Both the position numbers and the translations under genes were made by a program. A model generated the notes under the pieces. That model had not been told where the DNA came from. It ran no database searches and saw only the letters and a program-made list of their open reading frames with translations. Shown piece by piece: positions 8,124-16,787 of a stretch of DNA of 64,000 bases (positions are counted from its first letter, which is position 1; every line of letters starts with the position of its first letter). Source of the stretch: Reichenbachiella sp. 5M10 (GTDB taxonomy: Bacteria > Bacteroidota > Bacteroidia > Cytophagales > Cyclobacteriaceae); NCBI RefSeq assembly GCF_002742335.1, contig NZ_MDGR01000007.1, forward strand, positions 1 to 64,000. The letters are read 5' to 3'.

Positions 8124-9665
8124 ATGAAGACATTTTTGCTACTGGCTATATCTACTTTTATTTCCCTTACCAGTTATTCGCAAATTGAGGTCTTTAGTGA
8201 GCAGATCCCTATGGACTCGATATTGAATAGTGCTTACGATGAGGCGAGTGTTGTGCTTAGTCCTGACGAAAGTCAATTGTATTTCACTAGGAAAAATCAT
8301 CCTGATAATCTCGGAGGAGTTAATGATCCTGGGGATATATGGGTGTCTGAGCACCAAATCGACGGGAGTTGGTCTAAACCTGTCAATCTCAAAGAAGTCA
8401 ATACCAAGGGAGAAGATCAATTGATAGGTTTTTTGGATATCGAGAGACGAATCTTGGTTTATTCTGACAAAGAGTTTATATCCTATTACCGTGTGAGTGG
8501 GCGGTGGTTCAAATCTAAAAATATCACAGTTGCTTATTTCAAGAACCAAGCAGATCACTTGTCTGCGAGCTTATCTGACGATGGCAAGATCATGTTGTTG
8601 GCGATGGAGTCATTCGGTACATATGGCGTAGAGGATCTGTATGTGAGTCACCTACAGAAGGATAGTGTTTGGAGTTCTCCCAAGAATATCGGTTCAAGAA
8701 TTAATACAGCCAACCAGGAGATTACGCCGTTTTTAGCCTCAGACAACAAGACCTTGTTTTTCTCATCCAATGGACACGGAGGAGAGGGGAGTTTTGATGT
8801 GTTCATGAGTCGTCGACTAGACGACACCTGGGGTAACTGGTCTGAGCCTGTCAATTTGGGGCCTAAGGTCAATACAGTAGGTTGGGAGAGTTCGTTTGTG
8901 CTGCCTACCGAAAAGGAATTTGCTTTCTTGATAAGTACGCAAAACAGTGAGGGGTATGGAGATATCAAAAGGGTACGCGTAGCGCAGGAAATCGAAAGGG
9001 CCCCTATAGTCGAAGAGGAAGTGGTAGAGAAGATCGTAGTGGATGAGACCAAACTTGTCCCACTGAGAGGAGAAGTGAGGAATGTCGTAACCAATCGTGT
9101 TATCGTCGGAGCACAGGTGGAAGTCAAAGTCCTTCCCAGTGGGGAAATCAAGAAAGGGAGAACCAACCGTATGGGCCAATTCACTCTTCATGCGCCGGAA
9201 GGGGATATGTTTGAAATCAAAGTTCGGGCATATCAGTATATGACGGGCGAATTGGACTTGAGCAAAAAACAGGCGGTAGTGGATCAATTGCACCCGTTTT
9301 TACTCAACCCAATTATCGAAGGGAATACCATTGCTTTGGATCATGTGTTGTTCAAACAGGGATTGAGTGAGTTGGTTCCGGGATCGGAGAAGGAGCTGGA
9401 GTTGGTCGTGGAGATGATGAAATACAATCCGGACATTACGATATTTTTATCTGGTCACACTGATAATCAAGGCAATTCGAGTTTGAATCTCAAACTAAGT
9501 GAGGATCGAGTCAAGGCGGTTGAGAAGTATTTGGTAGCTCATGGAGTAGATGCCGATCGTATCTCGGGTCAAGGTTTTGGAGGCACTCAGCCTAGGGCGA
9601 GCAATGCCAATGCAGAGACACGAAAATTGAACCGCCGTGTGGAGTTTACAATCCACAAAAAGTAA
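8124..9665 (+). CDS. OmpA-family protein with PD40 repeats
   Basis: A 513-aa exported protein. After a signal peptide (about residues 1-20, ending SYSQ) come PD40/TolB-like propeller blades. Motifs such as LSPDESQLYFTRK, LSDDGKIMLLA and LASDNKTLFFSSNG have the family's D-G/N-x-x-hydrophobic pattern. A carboxypeptidase-regulatory-like beta-sandwich follows (about 320-395), then an OmpA-like peptidoglycan-binding domain (about 400-513) with LSGHTDNQGN and NRRVEF. The order resembles the T9SS protein PorE without its TPR part, so a role in anchoring envelope machinery to peptidoglycan is plausible but inferred. The frame opens at 8055. ATG 8124 is preferred because it begins the signal peptide. 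Confidence 0.9.
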   Translation: MKTFLLLAISTFISLTSYSQIEVFSEQIPMDSILNSAYDEASVVLSPDESQLYFTRKNHPDNLGGVNDPGDIWVSEHQIDGSWSKPVNLKEVNTKGEDQLIGFLDIERRILVYSDKEFISYYRVSGRWFKSKNITVAYFKNQADHLSASLSDDGKIMLLAMESFGTYGVEDLYVSHLQKDSVWSSPKNIGSRINTANQEITPFLASDNKTLFFSSNGHGGEGSFDVFMSRRLDDTWGNWSEPVNLGPKVNTVGWESSFVLPTEKEFAFLISTQNSEGYGDIKRVRVAQEIERAPIVEEEVVEKIVVDETKLVPLRGEVRNVVTNRVIVGAQVEVKVLPSGEIKKGRTNRMGQFTLHAPEGDMFEIKVRAYQYMTGELDLSKKQAVVDQLHPFLLNPIIEGNTIALDHVLFKQGLSELVPGSEKELELVVEMMKYNPDITIFLSGHTDNQGNSSLNLKLSEDRVKAVEKYLVAHGVDADRISGQGFGGTQPRASNANAETRKLNRRVEFTIHKK

Positions 9666-9667
9666 GC

Positions 9668-10822
9668 TCATAGACGCTCAAACAAGGAGGAAATGTCCGC
9701 GATACTATGGTACATCCCAAACCCAAACCGAAGTCTGTCTTCTCGGCAATCTGTGATGATGTCTTTTTCTCGGAGTAGTGCTTGAATTTGCTTTGCTTTT
9801 GAGGTTTGGAAAGTCAAGAAGTGTCCATAAAATTCCCAATTTTGCTGTACATGCAGCAAGTCGTCAATAGATAGACCATGTAGCTTTTTTTGACTCAGTA
9901 GCATGAGGAAGTGCTTTTGAAGCTCCATTACGTGTTGGTGAATGTTTGGTATGTGGATGCCTTGTTGGTTCCAACTCGTCCAAACCGCATGCATGCGGTA
10001 GAGTCCCGATGGGTCTGTGGTAGCCCCTAGGAAGCGACTGGCATTGGGAGCATAACTCACAGTACTCTGATGATCGTCTAGAGAGTCAAACTCGGCAAAC
10101 CATCCGGTATATAGTGGCCTATATGTGTTGGCTGATCGAGGCACGGTCATGAAGCATATGCCTTCGCCAGATTGCAAGTATTTGTACCCTCCCGCGAGAT
10201 AAAAGACACGGTCTTGAATGCGGGTGAGATTGGTAGGAATCGCTCCAAAGGCGTGGTATCCATCAATGACAATCATGGTTTCCGCCGAGGTGATATTTGC
10301 TAGCTCGTCTAAAAAATCTACGGCCAACCCAGAATTGAAAAATACCTGACTCAAGTAGATCATTTGATACGATCCAGTTTGAACTTCTTCGAGTAGTCGG
10401 TTTTTGAAATCAACCATCGGTAAGACATTGATCTTAGTCACATGGATGTTGTCGTATTCGGAGAGTCTTTGCGCTTGTCGCGAAAAGCTATAAAACTCTG
10501 AATCTGTCGAGAGAATTTTGAGAGGAGCGCGGAGGTCAAAGCAACTTACCAACCGAAAAAAAAGCGTATGGATGTTTGGTCCAAAGCATATCTGATTTGG
10601 ATCATTGAGCTGCAAATGGGTAGCGATGTATTGTTTGACGGACTGTTCGAGAGGCGCGATGGCTGCTCCCCATTTTTCATCCGCATAAGTGAAAGCATCT
10701 TGTACGTATTGGTTTTGAGCTTGGGCAACACAATCAGGCCAGAGGTGGTGACTATGCGCAGCGAAGTGAAGCTTGGAGCCAAGAGCTGTCAGACTCTGGC
10801 GGTAGAGAGGTTTGAAGTCCAT
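9668..10822 (-). CDS. PLP-dependent class V aminotransferase-fold enzyme, kynureninase-like
   Basis: A 384-aa fold-type I PLP enzyme. The Schiff-base lysine is in GGYKYLQSGEG, and the PLP-pyridine aspartate in VIDGYHAFGAIP. This spacing and the Y-K-Y-L context are those of kynureninase-like members of the class V family. The N-terminal AHSHHLWPDCV resembles the substrate-entry motif of kynureninases. No other tryptophan-catabolic gene lies nearby, so assignment as true kynureninase is uncertain and cysteine desulfurase-type activity is not excluded. It ends convergently, 2 bp from the OmpA gene stop. Confidence 0.82.
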   Translation of the reverse strand: MDFKPLYRQSLTALGSKLHFAAHSHHLWPDCVAQAQNQYVQDAFTYADEKWGAAIAPLEQSVKQYIATHLQLNDPNQICFGPNIHTLFFRLVSCFDLRAPLKILSTDSEFYSFSRQAQRLSEYDNIHVTKINVLPMVDFKNRLLEEVQTGSYQMIYLSQVFFNSGLAVDFLDELANITSAETMIVIDGYHAFGAIPTNLTRIQDRVFYLAGGYKYLQSGEGICFMTVPRSANTYRPLYTGWFAEFDSLDDHQSTVSYAPNASRFLGATTDPSGLYRMHAVWTSWNQQGIHIPNIHQHVMELQKHFLMLLSQKKLHGLSIDDLLHVQQNWEFYGHFLTFQTSKAKQIQALLREKDIITDCREDRLRFGFGMYHSIADISSLFERL

Positions 10823-10952
10823 TGGGTTCTGTTTATTTGAATGAACAGTATCTATCCCTGTTTTGTTTTTGGGATCGAGTATAGAGGCAAGATATCAAAT
10901 ACTCTCATCGGCAAGAACGCTTTTATTTTAAAATGTCACCATAGCTCGAAGA

Positions 10953-11057
10953 CTATCCTTGTGCCAATATGGAGAGCATGATGACGATGAGCGTACCTAA
11001 GATGATGATTTTTCGGAGTTCTTTCAATTCGTGTTCCAATTGGGTCTTTGTTTTCAT
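10953..11057 (-). CDS. Small single-span membrane peptide, 34 aa
   Basis: A short ORF begins 4 bp after the stop of the beta-barrel/anti-sigma-like gene on the same strand. It encodes a charged N-terminal helix (MKTKTQLEHELKELRK) followed by one hydrophobic stretch (IIILGTLIVIMLSILA). This is a typical tail-anchored micropeptide layout. Its position as the third gene of the sigma-factor run suggests a regulatory or accessory role at the inner membrane. No family is recognised and expression is unproven. Confidence 0.55.
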   Translation of the reverse strand: MKTKTQLEHELKELRKIIILGTLIVIMLSILAQG

Positions 11058-11061
11058 GGTA

Positions 11062-12399
11062 TTAGAAGTTGTATTTGATGCCAAAGGCCACACCGATGTT
11101 TCGAGGTTTGCCTTCGTTCAGGTTGTTTGAATTTGTGAATTCGGTCAGTGCTTGGTTGTAGTTAGGCTCTAGGGTGACTTGGTATTTATGGAAAAACTGA
11201 TAACCAAACTCGATACTAGAGATGAAATTGAAATAGATAGATTCGTAGTTGTCCTTGGTGTTGAGATCGTTGCTGAGGGGTTCAGTTGCACCGTGTTCGA
11301 CGAGCTCTGCATTGAGGAGGAAGTTGGATGAGAGTCCGGTATTTAGTGTGATATTGAATCTCTTGTCTAGGATCACATAACCTGCTTTGAGCGGAATACT
11401 CATGTATTTGTATTCATTGCTGAGATCCACGTCGTTGGAGACGAGTGCTATATTGTCACTGCTAGCTGCTGAAGCGAGTGCATGGTCAGTGGGGTCGCCT
11501 GTGACAGCATAGTAGTCACTGCCATGACTCAAGACATAAGTTTCTGTTTTACCAGTCGTATAGGCGTTGTAGTGAAGCCCCGTACTCAAGATGATTCTTT
11601 GTTTGATGCGGGTTCCTACGTTGAGCCCTCCAGACACGGAAAAGCCAGGGTCGTACTGAAGCCCAGATTGATCGGCGTTTTCGTTGGCAATGGGAGCAAA
11701 GGAGGCACTAGGTGCTTGGAGGTAGTCTGCTTGTCCTGCGTTGTTGGCTTTGAATGCTGGATCAAAACTACCAGACGACATGCTGACACCAGCCCATAGT
11801 GTTGCGAAGGCTTCCTCCTGCTGGATGAGGTAGGTTTTGGGTACTCCATAGAGGAAGTCGGGAAGCTCGGGAGCCAAGAGAGACGAGTGGTAGATCACTT
11901 CTTGTCTGTCTATTGAAGTGAAGAACATGATGTCCGTGGGGAGTGTCCTTGCCCCTGCTTTTACTTCCATGTTTGGTTTTTTATTTCGAACAGGCACAGG
12001 TAGTGTAGCGGGTTTTTGAGAATGATTTGGGCTAATTTTCTTTGATGTCCCTTTGTCTAGCACAGTCGCTGAAGGAGCCTGATCTAGAGAGGGACTGACG
12101 GTCGGTTGTTCAGGGCTAGAACTTTGAATGGATCCAGGCGTGTGATGCGTACTGTTGTGCGTGACGTCATGTATTGGCATATTTGATGAAGTCCAATATT
12201 GTACGCCAAAGGTCAAGAGAAGCAGGGCACAGGCAGCTGCAACCCATTGATAGATCAATAGTTGTCGCTTGTACTCATCGGCTTTCTGATTGGCCAGATG
12301 CCCATCTATAGCAGCCCATATGTGTACTGGCGGTGTTTGTTCTGCTTGGTCAAACGCCGCTTGCCATTCTTGCTCGAATGATTGATCAGCCTCGTCCAT
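11062..12399 (-). CDS. Membrane-anchored protein with C-terminal outer-membrane-barrel-like domain, sigma factor partner
   Basis: A 445-aa protein whose start overlaps the end of the sigma factor gene by 14 bp. The first 65 or so residues (IWAAIDGHLANQKADEYKRQ) are cytoplasmic-like, followed by one transmembrane helix near residues 68-88 and a Ser/Thr/Pro/Lys-rich linker. The C-terminal half has the alternating strands and aromatic ending (GVAFGIKYNF) of Bacteroidota outer-membrane beta-barrel proteins. Anti-sigma-like N terminus plus barrel-like C terminus is inferred from this layout and from the coupling to the ECF gene. The frame extends upstream to 12477, but ATG 12399 is better placed. 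Confidence 0.75.
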   Translation of the reverse strand: MDEADQSFEQEWQAAFDQAEQTPPVHIWAAIDGHLANQKADEYKRQLLIYQWVAAACALLLLTFGVQYWTSSNMPIHDVTHNSTHHTPGSIQSSSPEQPTVSPSLDQAPSATVLDKGTSKKISPNHSQKPATLPVPVRNKKPNMEVKAGARTLPTDIMFFTSIDRQEVIYHSSLLAPELPDFLYGVPKTYLIQQEEAFATLWAGVSMSSGSFDPAFKANNAGQADYLQAPSASFAPIANENADQSGLQYDPGFSVSGGLNVGTRIKQRIILSTGLHYNAYTTGKTETYVLSHGSDYYAVTGDPTDHALASAASSDNIALVSNDVDLSNEYKYMSIPLKAGYVILDKRFNITLNTGLSSNFLLNAELVEHGATEPLSNDLNTKDNYESIYFNFISSIEFGYQFFHKYQVTLEPNYNQALTEFTNSNNLNEGKPRNIGVAFGIKYNF

Positions 12400-12934
12400 A
12401 ATTCTTTTTCGTTTCTTGCATTTTGTTTTGCAGGAGCTGTCTTGCTCTAGCAAATTGGGACTTTGATGTCCCTTCACTAATTTCTAGCATTTCTGCGATC
12501 TCTTTGTGTTTGTACCCTTCTATGGCATACAAATTGAAAATCACCTGACTACTCTGAGGCAACGTTTGGATCATTTGCAGGAGTTCGTCCATACTGTACT
12601 CAGAGAGTTTAGCCTCATTGCTCTGTGTGTTTTTCATTTCTTCTACATCCACCATGGGATAGAGATAGAGTTTGCTTCGTTGGTAGTTGAGCGCGGTATT
12701 GATCACTACTCGTTTGATCCAATAAAAGAGTGACGAATTCCGTTTGAAACTTTTCAAATCTTTGAATACTTTGATGAATGATTCCTGCAGGATGTCTTCG
12801 GCTTCCTGTTGGGCACGTGTGTATCGTAGACATACAACATACATTTGTGAGGCATACTGTTTGTACAGCGCCTCTTGTGCATGTCGCTCTCCCTTGAGAC
12901 AGCCTTTGATTAAGTCATTTTCCTCTAGCGGCAT
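12386..12934 (-). CDS. ECF RNA polymerase sigma factor
   Basis: A 182-aa sigma-70 family protein with regions 2 and 4 only. Region 2 includes QMYVVCLRYTRAQQEAEDIL and the SFIKVFKDL core-binding segment. Region 4 has a helix-turn-helix (GYKHKEIAEMLEISEGTSKS). The final codons overlap the start of the downstream membrane protein, which is the usual arrangement for an ECF factor with its membrane-bound controller. The regulon is unknown. A T9SS plug-domain gene starts divergently 128 bp away, so a link to envelope function is possible. Confidence 0.93.
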   Translation of the reverse strand: MPLEENDLIKGCLKGERHAQEALYKQYASQMYVVCLRYTRAQQEAEDILQESFIKVFKDLKSFKRNSSLFYWIKRVVINTALNYQRSKLYLYPMVDVEEMKNTQSNEAKLSEYSMDELLQMIQTLPQSSQVIFNLYAIEGYKHKEIAEMLEISEGTSKSQFARARQLLQNKMQETKKNYGRG

Positions 12935-13062
12935 TCAGCAGATAGATAAATTTCGTTCGTGTATTAGGCACAGGATGTTCAAAATAGGTTGCAATGGCAT
13001 AAAAAATAAAAAGAATGGTGCCTCCTATTCTCTGCAAATTTAATGCTAGTTAATATTGGCGT

Positions 13063-14343
13063 ATGAATGCGATCCAACAGAAACAAGTGATGATGAGATT
13101 GATGATTTTGTGTGTAGTACTGGGGATGAATAGTTATGCTCAAGCTCAAAGTGATAAACTGTATCAAAATGAGGTTTTTCATGAAGACGTGGGGGTGGTA
13201 CAGCTTTATCCCGTTTTGCAGGTGGGCAATGAGGAAATGGAAGAGCCGATTATTCCAATTGGGCAGACGACCTCTCTGCTGTTGAAGTTCGATATGTTGA
13301 CAGAGGAATACGACAACCTACAAGCGAAGATCGTTCATTGCAATGCGGATTGGACACAGTCTGCCCTCAATGATATCGAGTTCTTGTATGATTACAATGC
13401 GTTTGATTTGCGAGACTTTGATTATTCTGTCAATACCCTGACGCTCTATGTCAACTATTGGATGGTCATGCCTAAGGTGAAACGATCGGGGAACTATGCC
13501 GTCGTGGTGTATCGCGACAATCGTCCCAATGAGGTGCTGTTTACAAGGCGATTTGTGGTGTTTGAGCAGCTCGTCGGGTTGACGCCAACCCTAAGGTCAT
13601 CTACGACAGTGCGCTACCGACTCAATAATCAACAGATTGATTTTGCGATGAATTATTCTTCTATTTCTACCAACAACCCTATGGGCGAGTTCAAAGTCGT
13701 GCTGCGCCAAAATAATCGATGGGACAATGCCATCGTGGGCTTGCAACCCACCAGTGTCAATCGTGCTTCTAATACGCTTGAATACCGCCATTTCAACGCA
13801 GAGAATAACTTTAAGGGAGGGAATGAGTTTCGGTTCTTTGACATTCGAGTATTTAACTTTAGGGGGATGAATGTCGCCAATATCCGAAAAGACCCCAGAG
13901 GAATAGACGCCTATCTGGTGACTGATAAAAGCCGTACCAATGCAGTTTACTCACAAGTACGTGACATGAATGGAACGTTCTTTATAGGGACCAACGAGTC
14001 TGGAGCGAGCTATTTGGAGTCAGATTATATTCGGGTACATTTTGACTTGAAGACCTCACCGGTACAAGAGGATGTGTATGTGATCGGGGCATTCAACAAT
14101 TGGAAAAAAGATAAAGGGAGTATTTTGAAGTACAATTCGCAAACTCAATCGTATCAAGCGGAGGTATTGCTTAAGCAGGGGGTTTATGATTATATGTATT
14201 GGGTAGATGGACCTAATCCATATTTATTTGAGGGGTCTTATTACCAAACGCAAAATGATTATGATATCCTCGTGTATTATAGAGGGTTCACTGACCTAGC
14301 AGATCGAGTTGTGGGTTATGCATCCTTTGCCTCTGAGTTTTGA
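13063..14343 (+). CDS. Type IX secretion plug-domain protein (DUF5103)
   Basis: A 426-aa exported protein matching the DUF5103 / T9SS plug protein family. Family members sit on the periplasmic side of the SprA translocon and block it when PorV is absent. A signal peptide ends near NSYAQAQ. The N-terminal domain contains IVHCNADWTQSAL and IEFLYDYNAFDL, typical of the family, and the C-terminal part an Ig/CBM48-like segment with VYVIGAFNNWKKD. Start could also be ATG 13090. The gene overlaps the convergent hydroxylase gene by 28 bp at its 3' end. It implies that the organism has a T9SS. Confidence 0.88.
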   Translation: MNAIQQKQVMMRLMILCVVLGMNSYAQAQSDKLYQNEVFHEDVGVVQLYPVLQVGNEEMEEPIIPIGQTTSLLLKFDMLTEEYDNLQAKIVHCNADWTQSALNDIEFLYDYNAFDLRDFDYSVNTLTLYVNYWMVMPKVKRSGNYAVVVYRDNRPNEVLFTRRFVVFEQLVGLTPTLRSSTTVRYRLNNQQIDFAMNYSSISTNNPMGEFKVVLRQNNRWDNAIVGLQPTSVNRASNTLEYRHFNAENNFKGGNEFRFFDIRVFNFRGMNVANIRKDPRGIDAYLVTDKSRTNAVYSQVRDMNGTFFIGTNESGASYLESDYIRVHFDLKTSPVQEDVYVIGAFNNWKKDKGSILKYNSQTQSYQAEVLLKQGVYDYMYWVDGPNPYLFEGSYYQTQNDYDILVYYRGFTDLADRVVGYASFASEF

Positions 14344-15164
14344 TAGTTTGATTGTCGGTATTTCTGAAAAGGAATACGAAGGAGGTTGCCAAGGTTTTCG
14401 TTTTCTTTAGGGTCGAGATGGGTATCTATACCGTATTTTAGTTTGTCCAGATCTTCTACGTACTGGAAAGTACCAAACAGGCGGTCCCAAAGCGAGAAAA
14501 TATTGCCGTAGTTGGTGTCAGTCCATGGTTGTCGGTAGTGGTGGTGTACTTTATGCATGTTGGGTGTGACAAAGATATAACTCATGGCTCGGTCTATTTT
14601 TCCGAAAAGGGGAGTGTTGGCGTGGGTCAAGTGTGCAAATAATACAGATAGGCTTTGGTAGAGCATGACCACACCCATAGGAGCACCGATGAGGATCACT
14701 GCGAGTATGGTGAACCCAATACGAAAAACCGTCTCACCTGGGTGGTGCCGCAGGCCAGAAGTCACGTCTATGTGAGTATCTGTGTGGTGTACCAAGTGGA
14801 ACTTCCACATCCATCGTACGCGATGCTCTACCCAATGAACGAGATACGCACCGATGGCGTCTAGGAGCAATACCCCGGTGATGACTTGTAGCCATATGGG
14901 CATAGGTACGAGATATAGAACCCCAATCTGATGGGTCGATACATAATCAGAAGCCATCAGAAGTAATCCTGCCATGCCGAACCCTACGATCATGGTGGTC
15001 AATGTCAAGAAAAGATTGACTCCTGCATGCTTGAATTTGTGATAGGAAAACCGAAACAAAGGGAGTATACCTTCGAGTAGCCAAAACACCACCAGTCCAC
15101 CAATGAGCAGGCTCGCCCGAAACCACGTCGGGACGTGTGTGAAAAACTCTAGTAACTCTTCCAT
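14316..15164 (-). CDS. Sterol desaturase / fatty acid hydroxylase family membrane enzyme
   Basis: A 282-aa integral membrane di-iron oxygenase-type protein (PF04116). The histidine ligands are visible as HWVEHRVRWMWKFHLVHH and, later, HKVHHHYRQPWTDTNYG, the eight-His pattern of the family. Four or so hydrophobic helices occupy about residues 12-125. Likely activity is hydroxylation or desaturation of a membrane lipid chain; the substrate cannot be told. Frame extends to 15212, but ATG 15164 is preferred. It overlaps the convergent DUF5103 gene by 28 bp. Confidence 0.9.
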   Translation of the reverse strand: MEELLEFFTHVPTWFRASLLIGGLVVFWLLEGILPLFRFSYHKFKHAGVNLFLTLTTMIVGFGMAGLLLMASDYVSTHQIGVLYLVPMPIWLQVITGVLLLDAIGAYLVHWVEHRVRWMWKFHLVHHTDTHIDVTSGLRHHPGETVFRIGFTILAVILIGAPMGVVMLYQSLSVLFAHLTHANTPLFGKIDRAMSYIFVTPNMHKVHHHYRQPWTDTNYGNIFSLWDRLFGTFQYVEDLDKLKYGIDTHLDPKENENLGNLLRIPFQKYRQSNYQNSEAKDA

Positions 15165-15386
15165 ATCAATGCGATTTGTCCGAAAAGGCGCGAGGCTTTT
15201 GTAGGAAACCAAAGTGCACGTTTCGGGTTCATGAGCTTAAATCTAAACATTTTTACGTTTTGCTTTTTACTTCCAAATGATTGTAGCTGATTTGTGTTCG
15301 GAAGGGTTAATTGCTAACTTAAATTCTGAACGTTCACCTTACAATTTGCTGGAGCTTGTCCTCCAGTAGACGAAAATACAACCTCT

Positions 15387-16778
15387 ATGTCTACACTACC
15401 TGTATACGCGCCTTTCGACCGTGCATTGATCAAGGAAGTTCCTATGCACAATGCACAAGAAGTACAAGCCGTCATTGATCGTGCATACGGTTTATATCAG
15501 GATCGTACCCTATGGTTGGAAAAATATCGTAGGATCGAGATTCTAGAAAAAATTGTGGTCTTGATGGAGGAGCGTTACGACGAAATCGTCTTTCAATCGG
15601 CGCAAGAAGGGGGCAAACCTCTGACGGATACGCGTGCCGAAATGGATCGAGCGATCAACGGGGTAAAACTGGCTATTCAATATGTCGGACAGCAAGGGGG
15701 GAAAGAAATACCAATGGGACAGACGGCTGCCTCGGTCAATAGGGTCGCTTACACCTCACGAGAACCTATCGGAGTGGTGGCCTCTCTCAGTGCTTTCAAT
15801 CATCCCATCAACTTGATCGTACATCAAACGATCCCAGCGATAGCCGTCGGGTCTCCAGTGATCATCAAGCCAGCCTCGGCGACTCCATTGACCTGTCTGC
15901 TGATGCAGGAGGTGTATACTGACGCAGGATTGCCAGAGGGGTGGTGCACTACTGTCATCTGCGACCGAGGCATTTCGGAGATGTTGGTGACGAGCCTTAA
16001 GGTCAATTTCATGTCCTTCATAGGCTCGGGAAAAGTCGGTTGGTCGCTGCGATCAAAATTAGCGCCGGGGACTCGATGTGCTCTAGAGCATGGAGGGGTT
16101 GCTCCGGTGATTGTAGAGCCAGATGCGGATCGTAGTACCATGATTCCAGCTTTGGCCAAAGGTGCTTTTTACCATGCGGGGCAAGTATGTGTGTCTGTCC
16201 AGAGGATCTACGTCCATGAGTCGATACTGGAGGAGGTCGTCGAAGAGTTGGATGAAGCTGCACGAGCTATGAAAGTAGGAGATCCTCTCTTGGTGGATAC
16301 GGAGGTTGGCCCACTGATCGAGCCTAGTGAAGTGGATCGTGTGCATGCTTGGGTGACAGAGGCCAAGGGCAGGGGAGCAAAAATCATCTGTGGGGGGGAG
16401 ATCTTGTCCGAAACGTGCTATCCTCCGACGATAGTGGTTAACCCTCCAGAGGAGGCCAAGCTGTCTACGGAAGAGGTGTTTGGACCAGTGGTTTGTGTGT
16501 ACAGCTATAGTGATCGCAACGAGGCGATTCGTCGTGCCAATGGCTTGCCCTACGCATTTCAAGCGTCCGTATACACCAAAGATCTCAACGTGGCATTGGA
16601 CACAGTCAAAAAGCTCAATGCCACAGCAGTGATGGTCAATGATCACACAGCCTTTAGGGTGGATTGGATGCCTTTCGGTGGGAGAGACCAGTCGGGGCTT
16701 GGGATTGGAAGTATCCCTGATAGTATGCATGACATGTCAAGAGAAAAAATGATGGTGATAAAGAGCGTCGTTTTATAA
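15387..16778 (+). CDS. NAD(P)-dependent aldehyde dehydrogenase
   Basis: A 463-aa aldehyde dehydrogenase superfamily enzyme oxidising an aldehyde to its acid. Visible landmarks are the NAD-binding FMSFIGSGKVGWSL segment, the general base Glu in LEHGGVAP, the catalytic Cys in AGQVCVSVQRIY, and EEVFGPVV near the C terminus. The LEHGG variant instead of LELGG points to the lactaldehyde/glyceraldehyde-3-phosphate or succinate-semialdehyde-type branches. The porin gene begins 9 bp after its stop, suggesting uptake and oxidation of an anionic substrate, which is inference. Confidence 0.93.
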   Translation: MSTLPVYAPFDRALIKEVPMHNAQEVQAVIDRAYGLYQDRTLWLEKYRRIEILEKIVVLMEERYDEIVFQSAQEGGKPLTDTRAEMDRAINGVKLAIQYVGQQGGKEIPMGQTAASVNRVAYTSREPIGVVASLSAFNHPINLIVHQTIPAIAVGSPVIIKPASATPLTCLLMQEVYTDAGLPEGWCTTVICDRGISEMLVTSLKVNFMSFIGSGKVGWSLRSKLAPGTRCALEHGGVAPVIVEPDADRSTMIPALAKGAFYHAGQVCVSVQRIYVHESILEEVVEELDEAARAMKVGDPLLVDTEVGPLIEPSEVDRVHAWVTEAKGRGAKIICGGEILSETCYPPTIVVNPPEEAKLSTEEVFGPVVCVYSYSDRNEAIRRANGLPYAFQASVYTKDLNVALDTVKKLNATAVMVNDHTAFRVDWMPFGGRDQSGLGIGSIPDSMHDMSREKMMVIKSVVL

Positions 16779-16787
16779 AGCAAGGGA

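Noticed and set aside
12400-12477. Longer N terminus for the sigma partner protein
   Set aside because: The extra 26 residues lie wholly within the sigma-factor gene and are rich in Lys/Cys without sense; ATG 12399 gives the usual short overlap.
16083-16730. 215-aa minus-strand ORF inside the aldehyde dehydrogenase gene
   Set aside because: Long but antisense to a clear enzyme; His/Arg-rich composition typical of reverse-frame shadow reading.
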